Assembly: GCF_046224405.1 (NCBI RefSeq)
Contig: NZ_JBJXRK010000004.1
Coordinates: forward strand, 62,001 to 126,000
DNA length: 64,000 nt
Direction of reading: 5' to 3'
DNA from: Gudongella sp046224405
Lineage (GTDB): Bacteria; Bacillota; Clostridia; Tissierellales; Tissierellaceae
The notes beneath the pieces were generated by a model. It was not told the origin of the DNA and did not search any database. It worked only from the letters and a program-made list of their open reading frames with translations. Position numbers and translations under genes: made by a program. Positions 8,179 through 17,054 of this stretch are shown in pieces; the stretch's first letter is position 1, and every line of letters starts with the position of its first letter.

Positions 8179-10875
8179 TTACTCTCTTCCTGCAATCCTG
8201 ATCAGGGCATTGACAACCCTTGGATCAAATTGACTTCCTGACCCATTTCTCATTTTCTCAATTGCATCTTTCCTTCTCTGCTCAAGGGGTCCCTCTCCAC
8301 CGTTCAGGACTCGTTCATATACCTCAGCAACCGCAAGAATCCTTGATAGGAGAGGAATCTGCTCTCCAGCTAGTCCCCTTGGATAGCCTGATCCATCCCA
8401 ATGCTCATGATGACTGTAGATGTATTCCGCAAGATCAACTGTTTCATCAAACATGTTCAGCAGCCGGTAGCCTACTACCGAGTGCTGCTTGACTATTTCA
8501 GCCTCCTCGTCAAGTGCTGCATCAGTGGACAGAACATCCTTGTCCAAGGTTATCTTACCGATGTCATGGAGATAGCCTGCTCTTTTAAGCCTGCTTAGCT
8601 CGGCTTCCCTCAAGCCCAACTCCGCGCCGATCTCTGCTGCCAGTCTGCTTACGTTCATGGAGTGGCCCTTTTCCCGTGGATTGCTTGAATACAGTGTTTC
8701 CTGAATATTGCTTATCATACCCTTGTTGACAGCTCTTCTATTTATGGTCTTGTCCTTGTACATCATGTTCTCAGCATTTGCCATTATCTCCTCCATGGAT
8801 TCCTCAGGTGTCGTCTTTGTATCGTATCCAAGGGAGATGCTGCATTTAATTGCCTCCACTGTAGTATTTGAAAACCCTTTTCTTATTCTTGACACAACTT
8901 CTCCCGCACTTTTTCTGTCTGTTCTTGGCAGCAGGATTACAAACTCATCCCCGCCAATTCTCGCCACCGTATCCTGGGATCTGGTGGAGTGGACCAAAAT
9001 CTCAGAGGCCTTCCTGATCAGCCTGTCACCAGCTGTATGTCCGAATATGTCATTGGTCAATTTAAGCCCGTTTATATCGGCAAAAATTATTGAAATGGGA
9101 AGCTTGTCCCCAACATCAAGCCAATCCATCACATCCTCAAAGCCAAGTCTATTAAGGAGTCCAGTAAGATTGTCGTGGTAGGTCAGGTGTTTTATCTTGC
9201 TCTCCCGTTCCTTCCTTTCTGTTATGTCCATAAAGGTTACTACGGCACCAATCACCCTACCATCCTTTACTTGGGGAAAGGAATGATACTCAACGGGGAA
9301 GGATGTTCCGTTCCTCTTCCAGAAGACCTCATCCTCAGAGGTGACGCCCACACCATCCCTAACAGATTTCAGTATTTTGCAATAGTCCATGTGATAGGGC
9401 ATGCCACCTTGGTGACTGTGGTGAATCTTACTGTGCAGCGTCTGTCCTATGAGGTCCTCCTGGGTCCTGTAGCCTAAAAGCTCAAGGCTGCTTCTGTTGC
9501 AGAAGGTGCAGCGTCCCTCAAGGTCGATTCCAAAAATGGCCTCTGCAGTTGAATCCAGTATCAGCTGAAGATGGTCCTTGTTCTCCTCCAAGGATGAGTA
9601 GGCACGGTCAAGTTCCACTGTCCTTTCACTGACCGCATCCTCCAGATTGTTTATCAGGTACTGCATCCTGCCTGCAACCATGTTGAAGCTTTCAGATATC
9701 CGTCCAATCTCGTCCTTTCTGACTATCTCAACCCTCTGGGTCAGATCCCCTGCAGATAGCTTTTCAGCTGCTGAAAGAAGGTCTTCTACAGGCCTGAACA
9801 TCCTGTTTGTTATAAGATTATAAATGATTCCTGAAATGACCAATGCCGAAAGTACCAATAACAGGGTCAGGGCCAAGCTCTCGTTTACCCTTTCCATCAG
9901 AAGACCTTCCGGAATGGCTGTCATTATGACCCATTCCAGGCCATGGAGGCTCAGTTCCCTGATATTTACAAGGCGGTCTCCCCCCGCTGATTCATAGGCA
10001 AAGCTGGCTGTTCCAAGCTCCCTGTATTCCCCATATGCATCAAGGATCTCACTGTTTCCCAGGTCCTCTATTCCAATCCTTTCAAAGCTGCCGTCCTCTA
10101 GAACATTAAAATTGTCAGCCCCCATTGAATTGGCAATCAATCTGCCTGACTCCTTTTCAAATATTATTGCATCACCCTGAAACTCCTCCACCGTTCCACT
10201 AAGGTAGGAGCCTATTTCACCAAGGAGCATATGTGTTCCCAATACTCCCTCAAAGCCGCCTTGGCTGTTGTATATGGGCCAAGCTGCGGAAATGGAGAGG
10301 TCATCCATGACAAAGTGCCTGTAAATTGGAGAGAAGGTTGGAATGCCTGATGCCTCCGACTCCCTGTACCAATCCCTGGTTCTCGGGTCGAAAATCCCAG
10401 CCTGGACGACCCTTTCTCCAGGGGTGTAGTCCTCACCTACGGAGTAGTACCAGGACTCACCTCCGGTTGTTGCATTGTTTCTCATGATCTCAATCTCGCC
10501 CATCTCATTCCGCCTGGCTCCGTAATACTCACCCTCGGCACTACCATAGCTGAAGCTGTATATGTGTTCGTCATGGGCCTCCAGGACACCTGCAAAAAAC
10601 CTTTCCCTGGCCCTTGTATCAGCCAGGTCATAGCCGCCGTTTTCAAGATGAAAATGGTTTACTTCATTGACATGATAAGGCCCAATCATAAATGAACCTA
10701 TCTCATTGTAGATGGAAGTGCTTATGCTGTTTGAAATTCTCTCCGTGATCTCCCTGGCTGAAGCATGCCAGTTGAAATAGACCAGGAATCCAACCAGACC
10801 CATGGTTATGGTCATTGAAGCTATGAATAAAAAAATAATTATTCTCTTTACGGAAATATCATCTCTTTTGGACAT
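8179..10875 (-). CDS. Membrane sensor with Cache, HAMP, PAS, GGDEF and HD-GYP domains
   Basis: This is a c-di-GMP turnover protein of about 898 residues. A transmembrane helix near residues 15-35 is followed by a double-Cache-like extracellular region (about 40-320), a second membrane helix near 340-360, a HAMP domain, a short coiled coil, a PAS domain (about 435-555), a GGDEF domain with intact GGDEF (ARIGGDEFV) and a C-terminal HD-GYP phosphodiesterase with HDIGK and HHEHWDGSGYP. Both synthesis and hydrolysis motifs look intact, so net direction is unclear. The start is uncertain: ATG at 10875 is favoured (AAAGGGTGG upstream), but GTG at 10890 or 10878 is possible. It stands alone between terminators. 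Confidence 0.93.
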   Translation of the reverse strand: MSKRDDISVKRIIIFLFIASMTITMGLVGFLVYFNWHASAREITERISNSISTSIYNEIGSFMIGPYHVNEVNHFHLENGGYDLADTRARERFFAGVLEAHDEHIYSFSYGSAEGEYYGARRNEMGEIEIMRNNATTGGESWYYSVGEDYTPGERVVQAGIFDPRTRDWYRESEASGIPTFSPIYRHFVMDDLSISAAWPIYNSQGGFEGVLGTHMLLGEIGSYLSGTVEEFQGDAIIFEKESGRLIANSMGADNFNVLEDGSFERIGIEDLGNSEILDAYGEYRELGTASFAYESAGGDRLVNIRELSLHGLEWVIMTAIPEGLLMERVNESLALTLLLVLSALVISGIIYNLITNRMFRPVEDLLSAAEKLSAGDLTQRVEIVRKDEIGRISESFNMVAGRMQYLINNLEDAVSERTVELDRAYSSLEENKDHLQLILDSTAEAIFGIDLEGRCTFCNRSSLELLGYRTQEDLIGQTLHSKIHHSHQGGMPYHMDYCKILKSVRDGVGVTSEDEVFWKRNGTSFPVEYHSFPQVKDGRVIGAVVTFMDITERKERESKIKHLTYHDNLTGLLNRLGFEDVMDWLDVGDKLPISIIFADINGLKLTNDIFGHTAGDRLIRKASEILVHSTRSQDTVARIGGDEFVILLPRTDRKSAGEVVSRIRKGFSNTTVEAIKCSISLGYDTKTTPEESMEEIMANAENMMYKDKTINRRAVNKGMISNIQETLYSSNPREKGHSMNVSRLAAEIGAELGLREAELSRLKRAGYLHDIGKITLDKDVLSTDAALDEEAEIVKQHSVVGYRLLNMFDETVDLAEYIYSHHEHWDGSGYPRGLAGEQIPLLSRILAVAEVYERVLNGGEGPLEQRRKDAIEKMRNGSGSQFDPRVVNALIRIAGRE

Positions 10876-11000
10876 CACAAGTAAAACCACCCTTTTACCG
10901 TATTTGTCACAACAAATGTCAATACTTAAACGTTTTACAAACCCTTTAGGTTATATATACACCTCTTCCCATTAAATTATTGAACTAATTACAATTTCAA

Positions 11001-11047
11001 AAAAAAAGCCACACCTGTTCAGGTTTGATTCTGAATAGGTACGGCTT
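11001..11047 (-). terminator. Intrinsic terminator after the SSS symporter
   Basis: AAGCC/GGCTT, ACCT/AGGT and TTCAG/CTGAA form a bulged hairpin, followed on the minus strand by a run of T. It lies 13 nt past the symporter stop. Confidence 0.8.
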
Positions 11048-11059
11048 GATATATGTCTT

Positions 11060-12505
11060 CTATTCCACAGCAGGTACTCGTTTCCAGCTGTTTGCTGCAA
11101 AACCCATTGCCAGATAGACCACCGAGCCCGCCAGTCCTGCAATTATCGGGGCCTCAACCCATCCAACATCAAATCCCAGGACCAGGATCACGTTGACCGC
11201 GAAGCCTGTGAGCATGGAAGAAAAGCATGCTTTCAGGTCAGCCTCCACAATGGTCCGCATAATGATCGGTCCCACAAACATGGAGATCAGTCCACCGGTT
11301 CCTATGTAGGCTATCTGGTTGAGCATCCCCTGGGGTGCTACAAATGTAAGGAACAGTCCCCACAGGGCTGTCAGTCCAACAACCACACGATTGATCAGGT
11401 CGCTCTTTACCTCCTGCTTTTTTCCCAGGGATACATACATGTCATAGGACAGTGATGATGCCAGTGCCTGAAGAATGGAGCTGATTGTGGAGAGCATTGC
11501 AAAGAGAATGAATAATGTTATGATTCCCCCAACTGCAGGTGAAAGAAATGTATTCAAGAATACAGGCATTGCACTGTCTGGATTTACAAGGGTTGGGTCC
11601 TTGTAGAACATGTACATCCCCACAAAGGGTATAAGGCTAAGTATGATTCCCATTGGTGCCATGTAAAGTGCCATCTTGTGTATCTTTATATCCTCCTTAA
11701 GGGAGAGGAATCTCACTGACATATATGGCAGTGTGGTTGTAAACAGCAAGGCATAAACAAATACAAGGTATACGCTGAACCGGGTATTTCCATAGGGTGC
11801 CGAGGTGGTTGGATTTACAAGCTCCGAGTTCATCTGACCAACCGTACGTATCATTTCGGCAAGGGATACATCCTGAAGGATCACACCAAAAACTATCACT
11901 GAGGCTATGAGCATTCCTATGCACATTATGGTATCAGTAAGTGCCACGGCAAGAAGTCCTCCCATGATGGTAAAAATTGCCACCACAGTGATCAGCAGTA
12001 TGGATGCATAAACTTCCGGTATGTCCAGCCACTGGGATGCCACAAGGCCCACTGCCCGGATCTGTCCGATCATGTACACGGAAAGAAATATGAAGGTTGC
12101 AAGTCCTGCAAAAAAGTGTACAAGTCTTTTCTGACCGTCAGTCCCTCTGTGGGTTGATGCAAGGTACTCGGGTACGGTCAAGCCACCGCTTTTTTCTGCG
12201 TTTTTTCTCATGAAATTAGCGAAGAAAAGGGTTCCAAAGACAATTGCCGGAGCAAAGAAGAAATTGGCAAGAATCTCTATGGAACCAAAGGCATATGCGG
12301 TTCCCGGCGAGCCAATGAATCCCCAGCCGCTGTAGCCGGTTGCCATAAGGGTTCCCGCTCCAACAAAGGCACCTATCTGCTTGCCTCCTAGAAGAAAACC
12401 CTCTCCTCCCTGGGCTGCCTGTGATTTTATCTTTTTGTTTGACCATACCCCAACACCTATCATCCCTGCGGCTGCCAGGATAAATACCATCCAGTTAAAT
12501 ATCAC
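11060..12505 (-). CDS. Sodium:solute symporter (SSS family)
   Basis: A polytopic inner-membrane protein of about 481 residues resembling Na+-coupled SSS carriers (PanF/PutP/SglT group). It has around 13 hydrophobic segments, the N-terminal GTLMATGYSGWGFIGSPG motif of the Na+ site, and a MGGLLAVALTDTI segment typical of TM5. GTG at 12505 is chosen because GAGGTGA lies 5 bases upstream; GTG at 12514 has no independent site. It overlaps a tiny membrane ORF by 11 bases and is the distal gene of a T-box-controlled operon with an arginine-type amidinotransferase. This suggests import of an amino acid or guanidino compound; the substrate is inferred only. Confidence 0.9.
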   Translation of the reverse strand: MIFNWMVFILAAAGMIGVGVWSNKKIKSQAAQGGEGFLLGGKQIGAFVGAGTLMATGYSGWGFIGSPGTAYAFGSIEILANFFFAPAIVFGTLFFANFMRKNAEKSGGLTVPEYLASTHRGTDGQKRLVHFFAGLATFIFLSVYMIGQIRAVGLVASQWLDIPEVYASILLITVVAIFTIMGGLLAVALTDTIMCIGMLIASVIVFGVILQDVSLAEMIRTVGQMNSELVNPTTSAPYGNTRFSVYLVFVYALLFTTTLPYMSVRFLSLKEDIKIHKMALYMAPMGIILSLIPFVGMYMFYKDPTLVNPDSAMPVFLNTFLSPAVGGIITLFILFAMLSTISSILQALASSLSYDMYVSLGKKQEVKSDLINRVVVGLTALWGLFLTFVAPQGMLNQIAYIGTGGLISMFVGPIIMRTIVEADLKACFSSMLTGFAVNVILVLGFDVGWVEAPIIAGLAGSVVYLAMGFAANSWKRVPAVE

Positions 12506-12620
12506 TTGTATCACCTCGGTTAACCACTACCATCTCTCTGTAAAGGTACACCGCCAAAGGTACCACCATGATTACTATGCATCCAATAAAAAATTCGTTT
12601 ATTGCCCATGATCCTGTCAT
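12495..12620 (-). CDS. 41-residue single-pass membrane protein, putative symporter accessory subunit
   Basis: A short ORF starting ATG at 12620 directly after a strong AGGAGG site (8-nt spacing) and ending TAA at 12495. The product begins MTGSWAINEFFIGC and has one hydrophobic segment (about residues 10-27) followed by a charged tail (YREMVVVNRGD). Its stop lies 11 bases inside the symporter gene, so the two are translationally coupled. Position, size and topology match short accessory ORFs found next to SSS symporters in other Firmicutes. The role, perhaps stabilising or regulating the carrier, is inferred. Confidence 0.72.
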   Translation of the reverse strand: MTGSWAINEFFIGCIVIMVVPLAVYLYREMVVVNRGDTSDI

Positions 12621-12684
12621 AATTCGTTCCTCCTTATCCACAATTTTCATATGGGGATGGGTTAAACACCCATCCCATTATCAT

Positions 12685-13824
12685 CTATTTTCCTTCAAAG
12701 GTTACAAGGGTTGGGTCCTCAACCTGATTTGGGAAGTAATCCTGGCATTCCCCTTCTCTGTAGACATCTGCTGTTGCACAGTGGAGTCCTCCACCAAATG
12801 CATAGGCATCTCTGAATGGAACTGGGATTACGTTCATTCCAAGCTTGTCCATCTGGTCTTGCTGAGCCTTCTCACTTTCCTCCACAAGCACCGTCTTATG
12901 GTCAATCACTAGACAGTTCATTGACAGCCATACGCTCGAGTAGCAAAGCTCTGGTGGCTGCTCGTGGGCAGGCATTGCCGCTTCAACAATCTCCCAGTCA
13001 TTTGCCTCAAATATCTTTCTTTGCTCCTTGGGAAGCTTTCTGTGTGGATTGTTGAGTATCAATCCTGGCTTCAGGGGAACAAAGGTTGCATCTATATGGA
13101 TTGGATATGGGTCTCCTGGGAAGTTTACAGCATGCACTCTCATGTCAGGATACATTCTTCTAAGCCACTCCATCCCCTTTCTGTTTGTTGTAAGCCCGTG
13201 CTGTACAAAGAGGTCCTTGCCTAATCTCAGAACATCCGCAGCATCAAAGAGAATCTCATGTTCGGTAGTAACCATGTGGAGCTTGGCAGTTCTCTCAAGG
13301 AGTATCTCCTCGGTTACCTTGTCATCAAAGTAGTGCATATCATAGCTGGCATCCCCAAGCTCAGGTCTTGGTGCAGCTATCCATTTGAACTCAGGGTCCT
13401 TCTCGAAATACTCTCTGAGGTTCTTTGAATAGGCGTAATGCTCAAAGAATCTGGATCTGAAGGACATTGGTGCAGATATGATGTCGCTTCCAATTGTAAG
13501 CAGTACGTCTCTTGGTGGCATGCAGCCGAACATGCTTCCTGTCATGAAATGTGGTGTTACAACCGCCTGGTTCCACTGCAGGGCCTCCGGTCTGTCAACC
13601 TTGATGCCAAGGCCCTCAAGGACCTTGACAAGGTTCTCAAGCTGCTCATTTGCCTTTTCCACGGTATCAAGTGGTCTTGGGCCCGTCATTCCTCTCATTG
13701 GGGAATCAAGGGGCACCTTTGCCTTTGATGCTGGCTCCGATGGAGGTATGCAGCAGTTGTCTGCTCTACCTACAATCACGTGCTTAAGTGGGTCAAAATC
13801 GTTCCATGAATTTACAATCTTCAT
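12685..13824 (-). CDS. Amidinotransferase (glycine/inosamine-phosphate amidinotransferase family)
   Basis: The 379-residue protein belongs to the guanidino-group-modifying superfamily and most resembles arginine:glycine amidinotransferase and StrB1-type enzymes, which move the amidino group of arginine to an amine. The catalytic triad is visible: Asp in FDAADVLRLG (about residue 194), His in PIHIDATF (about 245) and Cys in GGGLHCATADV (about 351). The overall opening (NSWNDFDPLKHVIVGRADN) is family-typical. The acceptor cannot be deduced. It is the first gene after a T-box leader and precedes a small membrane protein and SSS symporter by about 65 nt. No arginine deiminase pathway genes flank it. 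Confidence 0.88.
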   Translation of the reverse strand: MKIVNSWNDFDPLKHVIVGRADNCCIPPSEPASKAKVPLDSPMRGMTGPRPLDTVEKANEQLENLVKVLEGLGIKVDRPEALQWNQAVVTPHFMTGSMFGCMPPRDVLLTIGSDIISAPMSFRSRFFEHYAYSKNLREYFEKDPEFKWIAAPRPELGDASYDMHYFDDKVTEEILLERTAKLHMVTTEHEILFDAADVLRLGKDLFVQHGLTTNRKGMEWLRRMYPDMRVHAVNFPGDPYPIHIDATFVPLKPGLILNNPHRKLPKEQRKIFEANDWEIVEAAMPAHEQPPELCYSSVWLSMNCLVIDHKTVLVEESEKAQQDQMDKLGMNVIPVPFRDAYAFGGGLHCATADVYREGECQDYFPNQVEDPTLVTFEGK

Positions 13825-13861
13825 CTTTTCTCCTCCTAAAATTTATGTATTATTATTTTTG

Positions 13862-14165
13862 GGTAATAAAAAACCCGTTCCAAAGAATATATATATTCCA
13901 AGGAACGGGTTATATGCCGTGTTACCATCCTAATTCGCCTATATCTCACGATACAAGCCTCATCAAGTACGCACATGTATAAATGTGTTATACTCTATCA
14001 CTATAACGGGTGAACCCGTTGCAGCCTACATAAAATCGGTGCAATGCTCTGAGGCCCTCTTCACTTCAGTAATATCCTGTCCCCTTCCACCAACCGGGAC
14101 TCGCTGAAAGACTTTCTTGAAGCTACTGTTCTCATCAAAGCTATTTGTTGGATATTCAATTATTA
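13862..14165 (-). ncRNA. T-box leader RNA controlling the amidinotransferase/symporter operon
   Basis: The minus strand carries all T-box landmarks: an AGTA loop-E element and GGTTGGTGGAAGG distal region in stem I (about 14060-14140), the conserved T-box AGGATGGTAACACGG at about 13916-13930, and an intrinsic terminator (AACCCGTTCC / GGAACGGGTT then TTTTTTATT, 13865-13910). A helix GCTTCA/TGAAGT sits above the specifier loop, whose 3' side reads GAAGAGGGCCTC. By alignment to usual spacing the specifier could be AGG or AGA (Arg); GAG (Glu) is the main alternative. The downstream arginine-type amidinotransferase favours Arg. A 17-nt-spaced promoter lies just upstream. Confidence 0.88.
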
Positions 14166-14171
14166 GTTGAA

Positions 14172-14200
14172 ATTATATACCATGTTTTTATTCTTGTAAA
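14172..14200 (-). promoter_or_regulatory. Sigma-A promoter of the T-box operon
   Basis: On the minus strand TTTACA (14195-14200) and a perfect TATAAT (14172-14177) are separated by 17 nt, immediately upstream of the T-box stem I. Confidence 0.8.
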
Positions 14201-14222
14201 GGGTTACTTTTAAAAAAACATT

Positions 14223-14258
14223 TTAACTCAACGGTTCCGGTTCTTTTTGCGTTATTTT
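14223..14258. repeat. Hairpin repeat flanking the Y1 transposase, left copy
   Basis: The 26-nt core (GGTTCCGGTTCTTTTTGC then GTTATTTT) recurs almost exactly at 15079-15104. It is bounded by an imperfect inverted repeat (TTAACTCAA ... TTGCGTTA). The copy overlaps the stop codon of the transposase gene. Confidence 0.75.
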
Positions 14259-15031
14259 AACTTTCCTCTCACAATCATATCCCCAACATCAAGTAGTTTA
14301 GCTATATTTCTAGTACTAAGACCTGTCTTTTCATATATTTCATTTATAATATCTTCCAGTAAATCCTTCTTTTTCTTTAACTGATCCAAGGTGTCCAAGC
14401 CATGTTTCATAAAATGTTTCTCTATAATAGACTGTGCATGCTTATACATAATTTCCTGCTGCTCTTCTTTAATATCCAGGTATACATTAAAATCACTAAC
14501 TTGATGAAATTTTTCGAAGCTCGTAATTTTATTTGAAAAAAACTCCATTACTATCTTCTTCTGGGTCTTGCCCAATATGAATGTTTTCTCCCCTGTGTAT
14601 TCATTATAGCTGCTCCATTGGTATTCCCCAGGGCTTGATACAATGCCAGCCTTTACAGGATTATTGTGTATATATCTGACAACCTGTACAAGATATGTAT
14701 CATCCTCTACGGGCTCGCTTCTAAACCTGTCTTGAAAAACATGTCCAATTCGATCATTGATAAGATTATAATTGCTGGCATACCTGATATTGATTCTTTT
14801 GAAAAAATCTGTCAGGCTATTAATCTCTGTCTTAAGTAGCAGATGAACATGATTGCTCATAATACAATAAGCTACTATGGAGACCTCCTCTTCCGAAGCA
14901 ATTTCATTTATTGTTTTTATGTACAGCTTCTTGAGGTTGTCGTTCTGAAAAACATTCTCCTTGCTGTTTCCTCTTGCCATTGCGTGGTAATAACCTGTGC
15001 TGCTTTGTCTTCTAGGTTTTCTTGGCATCAT
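14252..15031 (-). CDS. REP-associated tyrosine transposase (Y1/IS200-like)
   Basis: A single-strand HUH/Y1 nuclease of about 259 residues. It shows the family opening PRKPRRQSSTGYYHAMARGN, the HUH-equivalent MSNHVHLLLKT (about residue 66), the downstream FQDRFRSEPVEDD and YIHNNPVKAGIV motifs typical of TnpA-REP, and a C-terminal helical/HTH region. The start at 15031 (ATGATG) follows GGGAGGTG. Unlike classical IS200 elements it is a stand-alone gene with hairpin repeats on both sides, suggesting a domesticated RAYT-type system. It lies between the T-box operon and a lipoprotein gene and has no partner ORF. Confidence 0.88.
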   Translation of the reverse strand: MMPRKPRRQSSTGYYHAMARGNSKENVFQNDNLKKLYIKTINEIASEEEVSIVAYCIMSNHVHLLLKTEINSLTDFFKRINIRYASNYNLINDRIGHVFQDRFRSEPVEDDTYLVQVVRYIHNNPVKAGIVSSPGEYQWSSYNEYTGEKTFILGKTQKKIVMEFFSNKITSFEKFHQVSDFNVYLDIKEEQQEIMYKHAQSIIEKHFMKHGLDTLDQLKKKKDLLEDIINEIYEKTGLSTRNIAKLLDVGDMIVRGKLK

Positions 15032-15067
15032 TTCACCTCCCAAATTTATATTATCATTCAAGTAGAA

Positions 15068-15104
15068 ATAACGCAATGGTTCCGGTTCTTTTTGTGTTAT
15101 TTTG
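15068..15104. repeat. Hairpin repeat flanking the Y1 transposase, right copy
   Basis: AATAACGCAA pairs with TTGTGTTATT around the core GGTTCCGGTTCTTTTTG, making a near-perfect palindrome. Same orientation and sequence as the copy at 14223-14258, as expected for REP/RAYT recognition sites. Confidence 0.75.
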
Positions 15105-15139
15105 AAAACCCTGGATAAAGAAATCCAGGGTTTTCAAAG
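15102..15139 (-). terminator. Intrinsic terminator after the FMN lipoprotein gene
   Basis: A long perfect hairpin (TTGAAAACCCTGGAT and complement with a short loop) sits 10 nt past the stop. Its outer bases abut the transposase-flanking repeat. Confidence 0.8.
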
Positions 15140-15149
15140 ATAGGGGAAA

Positions 15150-16853
15150 CTACTCTATTGTAAGGCTGATATCCTTCTTGTTTTCAAAGGATGCCCTTAT
15201 TGCAGCTATTATGTCTCCATGTGAATCATTAAGGCTCATTGTTGCCGCTGATGTTACATCCGCAAGCATTGACTTCTCATCATCAGAAAGAGCATCATAC
15301 TTGGCCTTGTCCTGTGCATCCTCCGATCCATCCTTCAAGGGTCTTCCGTTTCTGTCGGATGTGTACTTTTGGAACCACTCTTCAATTTCATCAATCGTCA
15401 TTCCAATAAAGGTCTCTTCGAATCTGTCCATATGCTCAACCCATGTTTTTCCGTTACCCATAACATAGGAGTCTCCTCTTTCCCTCTTTGTCATCCATCC
15501 ATCGATTTCAGCAAAGAAGTTCTCCTCTGTATCAGGAGTCTTTCCATCTACAACCTCGTCATGGTTCTCATCCCAGTTGTAGCCGCCCTGACCTGGGAAT
15601 CCGCTGAAGTGTGGCATTCCTTCCCCATCGTAGTTAGGTGTTGCAATTTCCATTTGATCGACATGAAGTGCAACAAGCCTTCCTTCATCATCAAACAGCG
15701 AATTTGCCACCACCTGGTTTATGCTCCATACCTGTACGCCTTCATTATCAGCACCAGGTCCCTTTCTGCCCATGCTTGCAATTCCTAGACCGTATGCTGA
15801 AGCCTCCTGGATCTCAAGCGGCTTTCTGTTCTCATATGCCTTCTCAATGGCCGCTACGATGTCCCCGTGTGAATCATTAAGGCTCATTGTTGCAGCTGAT
15901 GTAACATCTGCAAGCATTGCCTTCTCATCATCAGTTAGAGCGTCATATTTAGCCTTGTCCTGTGCATCCTCCGATCCAGCCTTCAAGGGTCTTCCGTTTC
16001 TGTCGGATGTGTAGTTCTCAAACCAATCCCTGACCTCTTCCACTGTCATACCGGCAAAAGCCTTCTGGAATCCGTTCATATGCTCAGTCCATGTTTTTCC
16101 ATTGCCCATTACATAGGAGTCTCCTCTTTCCCTCTTTGTCATCCATCCATCGATTTCAGCAAAGAAGTTCTCCTCTGTATCAGGAGTCTTTCCATCTACA
16201 ACCTCGTCATGGTTCTCATCCCAGTTGTAGCCGCCCTGTCCTGGGAATCCGCTGAAGTGTGGCATTCCTTCTCCATCGTAGTTTGGAGTTGCAACCTCCA
16301 GCTGATCAACATTCATCTCTAGTATTCTTCCCTCACCGTCAAAAAGAACACTGGCCAGAACCTGGTTTATACTCCACACCTGAACCTCTTCATTGTCGGC
16401 TCCAGGACCCTTTCTCCCAAGGTTGGAAATTCCAAATCCAAGATATACATCTGAAGCTGTAACCTCTCCTGCCTCTTCAGGTTCCTCTTCAACCGGTGCA
16501 GGATATGTATCTGGATCAATTGCATTGTTCACAGCGTAGATGATACCATCGCTTGTGTATGTAGCTCCAGAAACAACATCAACCTCGGTGGAGTTTGCCT
16601 CCACTATTGCAGCTGGTATCCCCTCGATTGCAGGATCGCTGATTCCAGCAGTTTCGCTGTGTGAAACCACTTCAACACCTGTTATTGTGTCACCTGCCAT
16701 CATAACCTTGACTTCAATCGGTCCACCAAATCCCTCTCCTACACCTGTAAGAGTAACGGCATCAGCAGGCTCCTCCTCCTGAGGAGTGGATGAACACGCC
16801 GCCATGCCAAATGCCATGGCAAATGCCAATAGTAAAACCAACAGCTTTTTCAA
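15150..16853 (-). CDS. FMN-binding lipoprotein with a tandemly duplicated ~212-residue domain
   Basis: An exported lipoprotein of about 567 residues. The TTG at 16853 is the likely start because AAAGGAG lies 8 bases upstream. It gives a normal signal (MKKLLVLLLAFAMAFGMAAC) with lipobox Cys at about 20. An FMN_bind domain (about 33-112) ends in DVVSGATYT, the ApbE flavinylation motif with the covalent site Thr about 98. Two copies of an unrecognised domain follow (about 136-347 and 353-564), sharing GRKGPGADNE, NYDGEGMPHFSGFPGQGGYNW and SLNDSHGDI. The repeats are highly similar in DNA as well. A role in extracellular electron transfer or flavin-linked redox is inferred. It appears monocistronic. 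Confidence 0.85.
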   Translation of the reverse strand: MKKLLVLLLAFAMAFGMAACSSTPQEEEPADAVTLTGVGEGFGGPIEVKVMMAGDTITGVEVVSHSETAGISDPAIEGIPAAIVEANSTEVDVVSGATYTSDGIIYAVNNAIDPDTYPAPVEEEPEEAGEVTASDVYLGFGISNLGRKGPGADNEEVQVWSINQVLASVLFDGEGRILEMNVDQLEVATPNYDGEGMPHFSGFPGQGGYNWDENHDEVVDGKTPDTEENFFAEIDGWMTKRERGDSYVMGNGKTWTEHMNGFQKAFAGMTVEEVRDWFENYTSDRNGRPLKAGSEDAQDKAKYDALTDDEKAMLADVTSAATMSLNDSHGDIVAAIEKAYENRKPLEIQEASAYGLGIASMGRKGPGADNEGVQVWSINQVVANSLFDDEGRLVALHVDQMEIATPNYDGEGMPHFSGFPGQGGYNWDENHDEVVDGKTPDTEENFFAEIDGWMTKRERGDSYVMGNGKTWVEHMDRFEETFIGMTIDEIEEWFQKYTSDRNGRPLKDGSEDAQDKAKYDALSDDEKSMLADVTSAATMSLNDSHGDIIAAIRASFENKKDISLTIE

Positions 16854-17054
16854 ATGACTCATCTCCTTTTATTGTAATTAAATTAACGTTATCTTATTAT
16901 CAAATATATCATATCCTGGTAAAGCGTTCAACTTTTTTTGTGGTTCAAATGTTGATATTTCAACGTATGTGACATATGTTCAAAAGAGATGCCCATATTT
17001 CAATGGTTCCATCTGTTTATTTTTTCCATTTAATCTTTAAATTCTGTGAAAAAA

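Noticed and set aside
15150..16450. Duplicated DNA in the FMN lipoprotein considered as an assembly artefact.
   Set aside because: The two copies differ at many residues spread along the unit (for example EEV/EGV and DQLEVA/DQMEIA), as expected for a real duplication.
16865..17050. Gap upstream of the FMN lipoprotein examined for a small RNA or riboswitch.
   Set aside because: AT-rich with no conserved structure or motif visible beyond likely promoter sequence.
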